From positions 1-27,342 of IMG/VR virus record IMGVR_UViG_3300036770_004216: a stretch of DNA of 27,342 nt. The stretch is one strand, 5' to 3'. Both the position numbers and the translations under genes were made by a program. Below the pieces are notes generated by a model that saw nothing but the letters and a program-made list of their open reading frames with translations, was not told where the DNA came from and ran no database searches. Source of the stretch: a virus. How positions within the stretch are numbered: position 1 is the first letter of the stretch; each line of letters opens with the position of its first letter. This document shows positions 6,332 through 12,759 of the stretch, piece after piece.

Positions 6332-9304
6332 ATGGCAAAAGGAGGCGGCGGTAAAGGCGGTAGCAATAGGCAAGAAGCTCGTCAAGAGGCTAGGCAAGAA
6401 GCTCGCCAGCAGGCTAGACAAGAAGCTCGTCAAGAGGCTAGGCAAGAAGCTCGTCAAGAGGCTAGGCAAGAAGCTCGTCAAGAGGCTAGACAAGAAGCTC
6501 GCCAGCAGGCTAAACAAGAAGCTCGTCAAGAGGCTTCCGGCCGCATGGCTGGAAGTGCTATACAGCAAATCGTAGGAACTGGCAAAATTTCTGGTCAAGA
6601 TATCCGAGATCTCCGTGATGCAGGGATTAGTAACCAAAGAATTGGAAACTTAATCGAGAATCGTGGGGCTGGTAATAATGCATCTACCGTAGCCAATCAA
6701 TTTGGAATAAATATTCCAGGTAGTGGAATGAGCGGTGGGATGAGTGGTGGAGCAGCAGCAGGCGGTGGAGCAGCAGCAGGCGGCGGATCAGCAGGTGGTA
6801 ACACTGTCACAAATATCCCAACTCAGAGTCTCGATTTACAAACACTTCTTTCTGCTCTTAATAGGCAGCAAAGCCAAGAAGATCTTCTTTTTGCAGCTGG
6901 CCTAGATAAACAAAATGCTGAATATTTTACTGGACAAAGTCTGCGCCAAATTGAAGCGCTTGGGGCAGAAAATCGCTTAACAGAAAGGGTTCAAGGCGAA
7001 GAACAGCGTGCTGGGTTTGCCGCACAAGGTGAGCAACAGCGTCTTGGGATTGCCGCCACTGGTGCAGAGGAACGTCAAACACAGCAAGAACGCTTTGCTG
7101 GCGAGGCAGGACTCATCGGCGCACGCGGACTTGAAGAACGCCTAGGCATTGAAACGACAGGAGCTCAGCAGCGCCTTACACAAGCTGATTTGTTAGCTGG
7201 GCAAAGAGAACAAATTATTGAAACAGGCGCTCAACAGCGTTTGGGAATTGAAGCTACTGGAGCACAAGAACGTCAGACGCAAACAGAACGCTTTGCAGGT
7301 GAAACAGGACTTATCGATGCACGTGGAGTTCAAGAACGTCTAGGCATTGAGACGACAGGAGCTCAGCAACGACAAACACAAGCTGAGTTATTAGCTGGGC
7401 AAAAAGAACAAATTATTGAAACAGGCGCTCAGCAGCGGGCCACTCAAGCTGAACTCCTTGCCGGGCAAGAACGGCAGATTGATTTAACAGGGGCACAAGA
7501 ACGTCAAACACAGCAAGAACGCTTTGCTGGTGAGACAGGACTTATTGGCGCACGCGGGATTCAAGAACGTCTCGGAATCGAAACTACTGGGGCACAGCAA
7601 CGACGAACACAAGCTGAGTTACTTGCCGGACAAGAACGGCAGATTGGTTTAACTGGACGAGAGCAACGCCTCGGAATTGAAGCCACTGGAGCACAAGAAC
7701 GTCTTGGAATTGAAACGACAGGAGCTCAGCAACGACGAACACAAGCTGAGTTACTTGCCGGACAAGAACGGCAGATTGGTTTAACTGGAGCACAAGAACG
7801 TCAAACCCAGCAAGAACGCTTTGCAGGTGAAACAGGGCTTATCGGTGCACGTGGAGCACAAGAACGTCTCGGAATCGAAACTACTGGGGCACAGCAACGA
7901 CGAACACAAGCTGAGTTACTTGCCGGACAAGAACGGCAGATTGGTTTAACTGGAGCACAAGAACGTCAAACCCAGCAAGAACGCTTTGCAGGTGAAACAG
8001 GGCTTATCGGTGCACGTGGAGCACAAGAACGTCTTGGAATTGAAACCACTGGTTTACAACAGCGTTTAGGTATTGAGGCTGCTGGTTTACAGGAACGTCA
8101 GACGCAAACAGAACGTTTTGCAGGTGAAACAGGACTTACTCGTATCCGAGGTGAAGAAGAGCGGCGTGGGATTGCAACTACCGGAGAACAACAACGCCGG
8201 ACACAAGCCGATTTACTTGCAGGTCAAGAACGGCAGATTGGTTTAACCGGCGAACAGCAGCGTCTTGGGATTGCAGCTACAGGCCGTGAAGAAAGAGCTA
8301 CACAGCAAGAACGTTTTGCAGGTGAAACAGGTTTAACTCGTGTTCGCGGTGAAGAAGAGCGTTTAGGCATTGCCACTACTGGACGAGAGCAGCGGGCCAC
8401 TCAAGCTGAACTTCTTGCTGGACAAGAACGGCAAATTGGTCTAACTGGACGTGAAGAACGTTTAGGTATTGCAGCACGTGGACTTGAAGAGCGTTTAGGT
8501 ATTGCTACTACAGGCCGAGAGCAGCGGGCCACTCAAGCTGAACTTCTTGCTGGACAAGAACGGCAAATTGGTCTAACTGGACGAGAGCAGCGGGCCACTC
8601 AAGCTGAACTTCTTGCTGGACAAGAACGGCAAATTGGTCTAACTGGACGAGAGCAACGGGCCACTCAAGCTGAACTTCTTGCTGGACAGGAACGGCAAAT
8701 TGGTCTAACTGGACGTGAAGAACGTTTAGGTATTGCAGCACGTGGACTTGAAGAGCGTTTAGGTATTGCTACTACAGGCCGAGAGCAGCGGGCCACTCAA
8801 GCTGAACTTCTTGCTGGACAAGAACGGCAAATTGGTCTAACTGGACGAGAGCAGCGGGCCACTCAAGCTGAACTTCTTGCTGGACAAGAACGGCAAATTG
8901 GTCTAACTGGACGAGAGCAACGCCTCGGAATTGCAGCTACTGGCGCACAAGAACGTCAGACGCAAACAGAACGTTTTGCTGGTGAAACAGGACTTATTGG
9001 TGCACGCGGGATTCAAGAACGTCTCGGAATCGAAACTACTGGGGCACAGCAACGACGAACACAAGCTGAGTTACTTGCCGGACAAGAACGTCAAATTGGC
9101 TTGACTGGAGAGCAAGAGCGTGCGACACAGCGTGAACGCTTTGCCGGAGAAACAGGGCTCACTCGCGTCCGTGGCGAAGAAGAGCGTGCTGGAATTCGTG
9201 AAACCGGCAGTGAGCAGCGGCAAACCGGCTTGCAGCAAGAGATGTTCAGGCGCTATAAAGAAGAGCGTGATTATGAGCAGGCTCAGCGCCAGTACCGAGT
9301 ATGA
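6332..9304 (+). CDS. Giant hendecad-repeat phage protein (990 aa)
   Basis: Four regions are visible. Residues 1-12 are Gly/Lys-rich. Residues 13-68 are tandem RQEA/RQQA repeats, a single very charged helix. Residues about 70-190 hold a small folded-looking domain (ISGQDIRDLRDAGISNQRIG) and a Gly/Ala hinge. From about 220 to 966 the chain is built from roughly 68 units of 11 residues, such as GLTGAQERQTQ, QERFAGETGLI, ETTGAQQRRTQ and AELLAGQERQI, with Gly near position 4 and Arg at position 8. The C-terminus (MFRRYKEERDYEQAQRQYRV) is basic and aromatic. Eleven-residue periodicity fits a long helix making three turns per repeat, seen in lipid-binding and right-handed coiled-coil proteins. Likely a rod-like virion or ejection protein. 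It is upstream of the terminase genes and overlaps the next gene by four bases (ATGA). Confidence 0.8.
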   Translation: MAKGGGGKGGSNRQEARQEARQEARQQARQEARQEARQEARQEARQEARQEARQEARQQAKQEARQEASGRMAGSAIQQIVGTGKISGQDIRDLRDAGISNQRIGNLIENRGAGNNASTVANQFGINIPGSGMSGGMSGGAAAGGGAAAGGGSAGGNTVTNIPTQSLDLQTLLSALNRQQSQEDLLFAAGLDKQNAEYFTGQSLRQIEALGAENRLTERVQGEEQRAGFAAQGEQQRLGIAATGAEERQTQQERFAGEAGLIGARGLEERLGIETTGAQQRLTQADLLAGQREQIIETGAQQRLGIEATGAQERQTQTERFAGETGLIDARGVQERLGIETTGAQQRQTQAELLAGQKEQIIETGAQQRATQAELLAGQERQIDLTGAQERQTQQERFAGETGLIGARGIQERLGIETTGAQQRRTQAELLAGQERQIGLTGREQRLGIEATGAQERLGIETTGAQQRRTQAELLAGQERQIGLTGAQERQTQQERFAGETGLIGARGAQERLGIETTGAQQRRTQAELLAGQERQIGLTGAQERQTQQERFAGETGLIGARGAQERLGIETTGLQQRLGIEAAGLQERQTQTERFAGETGLTRIRGEEERRGIATTGEQQRRTQADLLAGQERQIGLTGEQQRLGIAATGREERATQQERFAGETGLTRVRGEEERLGIATTGREQRATQAELLAGQERQIGLTGREERLGIAARGLEERLGIATTGREQRATQAELLAGQERQIGLTGREQRATQAELLAGQERQIGLTGREQRATQAELLAGQERQIGLTGREERLGIAARGLEERLGIATTGREQRATQAELLAGQERQIGLTGREQRATQAELLAGQERQIGLTGREQRLGIAATGAQERQTQTERFAGETGLIGARGIQERLGIETTGAQQRRTQAELLAGQERQIGLTGEQERATQRERFAGETGLTRVRGEEERAGIRETGSEQRQTGLQQEMFRRYKEERDYEQAQRQYRV
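6368..6535 (+). repeat. Tandem 12/24-base repeats encoding RQEA
   Basis: The coding DNA repeats AGGCAAGAAGCTCGTCAAGA-type units with a 12-base sub-period and 24-base period, encoding 14 tetrapeptides RQEA, RQQA or KQEA. The near identity of copies points to recent slippage expansion. Confidence 0.8.
6989..9231 (+). repeat. 33-base (11-residue) repeat array
   Basis: All spacings seen between similar blocks are multiples of 33 bases: 66 (many), 165 (for example 7786 to 7951) and 264. The reading frame is kept throughout. The encoded hendecads are described under the 990-residue gene. Confidence 0.8.
8384..8911 (+). repeat. Eight near-identical 66-base units with 264-base higher order
   Basis: Units starting CGAGAGCAGCGGGCC lie at 8384, 8516, 8582, 8648, 8780 and 8846, nearly base-identical, each encoding 22 residues ending ERQIGLTG. 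Variant units at 8450 and 8714 are identical to each other, giving a 264-base superrepeat. Such identity indicates very recent unequal exchange or slippage. Confidence 0.8.
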
Positions 9305-9786
9305 TCTCGTGGCTTGAAACCCTAACCGATAAAGATCGGGAAGTTTTTCTTAACTTCTGTAAAAGGACAAACTCACCAGTTCAAATATACCTTTATGCCA
9401 GATTCCTTGGCTTTACAGGAGGCATTGTTGAGTGCGACGAGTGGGCAAACCGCAAGCATAAAAAACGCGATTTCAGTGCTCTATTAGAGGATGAGATCGA
9501 TTCTATGCAGCAGGATATTTTAAAATTACGCGATGCCATCGACATGGGCATGGTGAAGCAAGATATGGGCACTGCCCGAATTGCTATGCTGCAGAAAGAA
9601 TTACGTGGAACCATTAAACAACTGAGTGATGAGCGTGTCCTATTAGATAAACAAGGTTTGATTCTTGCTGGTGCCGATAGGGCTCTGCGTGAAATGTTAT
9701 CGATTTTCCGTGATGATCCTATTGAAGGCCCGCTCACTGAAGCCTCTATGGGCGTTTGGACTAAAATCCTACAAGAAGAGTCGTAA
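9301..9786 (+). CDS. Probable small terminase subunit (161 aa)
   Basis: The gene lies directly upstream of the large terminase and overlaps the previous stop (ATGA). An N-terminal region (residues 1-45, LTDKDREVFLNFCKRTNSPV, then YLYARFLGF) could be a helix-turn-helix. Residues 55-140 form a long heptad-rich coiled coil (LLEDEIDSMQQDILKLRDAI, then LQKELRGTIKQL), followed by an acidic C-terminus ending LQEES. An N-terminal DNA-binding domain plus a central helical oligomerisation domain and acidic tail is the usual TerS design, and length is typical. The assignment rests on position and architecture; no specific family signature was read, so it could be another packaging cofactor. Confidence 0.6.
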   Translation: MISWLETLTDKDREVFLNFCKRTNSPVQIYLYARFLGFTGGIVECDEWANRKHKKRDFSALLEDEIDSMQQDILKLRDAIDMGMVKQDMGTARIAMLQKELRGTIKQLSDERVLLDKQGLILAGADRALREMLSIFRDDPIEGPLTEASMGVWTKILQEES

Positions 9787-9827
9787 GCTGAGTGCGCTAA
9801 GCTACGGCTTAGTGATGTTGAAAGGAC

Positions 9828-12497
9828 GTGGCCGGAACAAGTCTTTATTCAGTTTATAGACGTACGGCGCGAGCAGCAGCTCAGAAGCGAGTAGTTAAAC
9901 AAACTAGTAGCGTCGACATTGAGCGTGCACGTACGGATTTTGCTTATTTTTGTGATGTAGTCGGAGACAAGCCACCAGCAGCACATCACCTCGAGTGGCA
10001 CAAACATCTATGCACTGATGAAGACTCGGTCTGCCTAAAAGGCATTGCTGGACCAAACATCGATATTCTGGCCCCTAGGGGGCCTTTGGCGGTTTCCATG
10101 CCGGTAGCCACGCCGCACGGGTGGCGCCCTATCGGAGAACTCGCTTTAGGAGACCTTGTTTTTGCAGAAGACGGTAGCTCGACTGAAATTATAGATATCC
10201 ACGACTACGCAGAAAGTCCTACTTGGAACGTGATTTTTTCTGATGGTTCGTCTGTCGCTTGTGATGATCAGCATCTTTGGAAAGTCAGGAGAGTAGGTAC
10301 AGATGAAAAAGGCACTTGGCGCTTGATGACGTTGAATGATATTAGAACACAAAAAACTACAGGACTGGAAGGTAATTGGAGGACTGGAGGAAAAAGAATT
10401 ACAGAGGCCTGTGAAGAAGGTAGTGCCCCATGGTTGGATTCACGCGGGTGTGCGCGTTATCAAATCCCAATTACTGAGCCTGTCCAGTACCCTAAATCTG
10501 ACTTACTTGCAGATCCATACTTGCTGGGGGTACTTATTGGGGATGGTGGACTGACAAAGAAATCAAGTGTTCTACTTACGTCAGCTGATAAAGATATTGT
10601 TGACCGCTGCGGCAATTCTCTCCCTCCTGACCACGAACTAGTTAGTGTTTTTGGTTCTAAATATGGGTACAAGATTGTCAAAACAAGTAGAGAAAAGAAT
10701 AAGCCAAATAAAGTTTTAGACGCTTTGCGCACCCTCGGGTTACAAGGTAAAGGATCAATAGAGAAGTTCATTCCAGCAGAGTACAAGTTTGCTTGCGTCG
10801 AGGATCGTATTTCCCTTTTACAAGGATTACTAGATACAGATGGAACCGTAGGATCCAATCGTTCCGGAGGTGGAAAAATTTCATTTTGCAGCGCTTCCTA
10901 CCAATTAATCCTCGACGTAGTGGAACTAGTCCAATCATTAGGCGGAGTTGCAACAATTAATGCACCGCAATACAATCAATACAATTCGCCAACAGGTGAG
11001 AAAATACGAACTACAAACCCTTCCTGGAAAGTAGGCATTAAACTTCCACCATCGATAAAGCCTTTTTACCTTCAACGGAAAGCTTTGTTGTACAAACCCT
11101 GCACAAAATATCTACCTTGTAGGTCTATTGTTGATATCAAACCTGCGTTACCAGAAAAAGTACGTTGTATAACCGTCGCACATGAGAAGCATACATTCCT
11201 GACAAAAGACTATATTGTCAGCAAGAACTCAGCAAAGTCGAGCGTCCTAGGTTTATTCACAGCCTGGACAATTGGCGTGCACGCGTTGCATAAAATGCCG
11301 TTGAAGATTCTTTATATTTCGTACACAATTGACGTTGCACGTCCAAAAAGTGCGGCGATCAAAAGAATTATCGAAGAGAGTAAAACTTATAACGAAATTT
11401 TTCCGATGGTTAAAATTGCCAAGGGGATTAACTCTAACGAGTATTGGAGCATTGATTGGAAATTTGCTGGGATTAAATCAACCGGTGAAGAAGAATTTAC
11501 TGTTTGTTGCGCGGGTTTGAAAGGAGCTGTGACATCCAAGCGTTCACACCTCTGTATTATTGACGACATTTGTAAATCTGCTGACGAAATTAAAAATAGA
11601 GATATTCGAACAGCAATGGAAGATAACTGGAATTCAGTTATTGTTCCCACTATGTTTGAAGGTGGTCGCGCTATCTGCCTAGGTACGCGTTTTCGGCATG
11701 ATGATATGCACGGAACCACCTTTATTCCGGCTAACGACTGGGTCCAACTGGTGCAGTCAGCGATTGTCGTTGATCAGGAAGGTGAAGAAATCTCCTATTG
11801 GCCCGACATGTGGTCTTTAGAGTATTTGCAAGATCGACGACGACAAGCACCAATTGCTTTTAGTTTCCAGTACCAGAACCAAATTGTACAAACTAGTGAG
11901 CTGTCACTCTCACCTGACTTAATTGTGAAGGGCACAATTGCAACACAATTTGATGCCATGGGGGTTGGTGTCGATCTTTCTGCTGGTGTTCGAGAACAGA
12001 ATGATTACACTGCGTTCGTGATGGGTGGTCGCGTCAAAGATAAAATTCACATCATCGACTGTAAACGAATCCGCATTATGGGAAACTTAGAAAAGTTGGA
12101 AGCCCTTATGGAGATGATGGAGGAGTGGGGCGTCATCCATAAGGATGGCGGGCGATATTTTCCCACTGGAAGCAACATCGACATCTGGTCAGAGGCTGTT
12201 GCCTACCAAGCCTCTCTAGAAGCTGATTTTAAACGAATCTGTCTTGGTGACCACGGACTTTATAATATGCACTGGCACGCGGTCAAAGGTTTTCGGGGCG
12301 ATAAGGTTGCACGCTTCCGTGGCATTATGGGCTTGTTCGAGCAGCGTAAGTTAATTTTCAATAAGTATCGACGGTTCGGGCCGTTAACAGATGAAATCAT
12401 TAATTTTGGTGTTAGCTCCCATGATGACACAGTCGACGCATTGGTATGGCTTTGCAACGGTCTGATGACACGTGGCAAATTAGAGCTGGAGTTTTAA
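9828..12497 (+). CDS. terL: Terminase large subunit interrupted by an intein (889 aa; 507 aa after splicing)
   Basis: Packages phage DNA into the prohead with an ATPase and a nuclease domain. GTG at 9828 is the only workable start: an in-frame stop lies at 9819 and no ATG follows for many codons. Residues 86-467 are an intein that splits the P-loop, so APRG (82-85) joins SAKSS (468-472) to make the Walker A motif. Later motifs are Walker B LCIIDD (575-580), a GTR coupling motif (619-621), and RNase H-type nuclease acidic residues at GVDLSAG (D716) and HDDTVDA (D866, D867, D870). The 507-residue spliced product is a normal TerL length. Without splicing, the ATP site is destroyed, so the intein must splice for the phage to package DNA. 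Confidence 0.93.
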   Translation: MAGTSLYSVYRRTARAAAQKRVVKQTSSVDIERARTDFAYFCDVVGDKPPAAHHLEWHKHLCTDEDSVCLKGIAGPNIDILAPRGPLAVSMPVATPHGWRPIGELALGDLVFAEDGSSTEIIDIHDYAESPTWNVIFSDGSSVACDDQHLWKVRRVGTDEKGTWRLMTLNDIRTQKTTGLEGNWRTGGKRITEACEEGSAPWLDSRGCARYQIPITEPVQYPKSDLLADPYLLGVLIGDGGLTKKSSVLLTSADKDIVDRCGNSLPPDHELVSVFGSKYGYKIVKTSREKNKPNKVLDALRTLGLQGKGSIEKFIPAEYKFACVEDRISLLQGLLDTDGTVGSNRSGGGKISFCSASYQLILDVVELVQSLGGVATINAPQYNQYNSPTGEKIRTTNPSWKVGIKLPPSIKPFYLQRKALLYKPCTKYLPCRSIVDIKPALPEKVRCITVAHEKHTFLTKDYIVSKNSAKSSVLGLFTAWTIGVHALHKMPLKILYISYTIDVARPKSAAIKRIIEESKTYNEIFPMVKIAKGINSNEYWSIDWKFAGIKSTGEEEFTVCCAGLKGAVTSKRSHLCIIDDICKSADEIKNRDIRTAMEDNWNSVIVPTMFEGGRAICLGTRFRHDDMHGTTFIPANDWVQLVQSAIVVDQEGEEISYWPDMWSLEYLQDRRRQAPIAFSFQYQNQIVQTSELSLSPDLIVKGTIATQFDAMGVGVDLSAGVREQNDYTAFVMGGRVKDKIHIIDCKRIRIMGNLEKLEALMEMMEEWGVIHKDGGRYFPTGSNIDIWSEAVAYQASLEADFKRICLGDHGLYNMHWHAVKGFRGDKVARFRGIMGLFEQRKLIFNKYRRFGPLTDEIINFGVSSHDDTVDALVWLCNGLMTRGKLELEF
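10083..11228 (+). other. Intein with LAGLIDADG endonuclease in terL (382 aa), class 3-like
   Basis: Boundaries follow from restoring the Walker A motif: first residue Pro86, last residue Asn467, +1 residue Ser468. Block A is PLAVSMPVATPHG with no N-terminal Cys or Ser. Block B contains CDDQHLW with His149 and Trp151. Endonuclease motifs are LLGVLIGDGGL (232-242) and LLQGLLDTDGTV (330-341). Block F is VRCITVAHEKHTF with Cys447 at the fourth position, and block G ends DYIVSKN. A missing N-terminal nucleophile with Trp in block B and Cys in block F matches class 3 inteins (WCT signature). Here the third residue is Ser465 in place of Thr and the penultimate His is Lys466. Splicing itself is inferred. 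Confidence 0.9.
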
Positions 12498-12556
12498 CTC
12501 TGGATATGAACAGAGATAAAGTATTTTGGATCTAAACTAAAAAGGTCCTATTCCCA

Positions 12557-12739
12557 ATGTCCACCAGCTATTACACCTTAGAGCTTGAGCAGGATGCCTA
12601 CGGCTCTGCCGTCATTCCTCTGCCTGACGAACTGTGTCACGACATGGCGCTCCAACCTAATGAGCGATTCGAAGTCGAAGTGGAGGATGACACCATCACG
12701 CTCAAACGCGTTGCTGCTGGCTACGATATTGAACAATAA
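12557..12739 (+). CDS. AbrB/SpoVT/MazE-fold small protein (60 aa)
   Basis: Residues 16-53 follow the swapped-hairpin pattern: AVIPLPDELCHDMALQPNER, then FEVEVEDDTITLKRV, that is, beta strand, P-L-P-D-E-L turn, short helix, G/N-E-x-F strand, strand. The family contains transition-state regulators and antitoxins that bind DNA as dimers. A phage copy between terL and the portal might be a late-gene regulator or a structural cofactor; the partner is unknown and no toxin gene is adjacent. An AAAAAGG ribosome binding site lies 11 bases upstream. The 59-base spacer before it holds a small CTCTG/CAGAG hairpin and AT-rich sequence. Confidence 0.7.
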   Translation: MSTSYYTLELEQDAYGSAVIPLPDELCHDMALQPNERFEVEVEDDTITLKRVAAGYDIEQ

Positions 12740-12759
12740 GCTGAATTTCCCAATTGACC

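Noticed and set aside
6317-6637. 106-codon minus-strand frame with TSFLPSLL repeats
   Set aside because: Antisense of the RQEA repeat array; repetition keeps any frame open.
6368-9231. CRISPR array
   Set aside because: Repeats are contiguous, without unique spacers, and keep a protein frame.
9120-9317. 65-codon plus frame overlapping the end of the repeat gene
   Set aside because: Lies inside the end of the hendecad gene in another frame with no ribosome site.
9393-9737. 114-codon minus-strand frame over the small terminase candidate
   Set aside because: Fully inside a coiled-coil coding gene and Ser-rich as expected from antisense reading.
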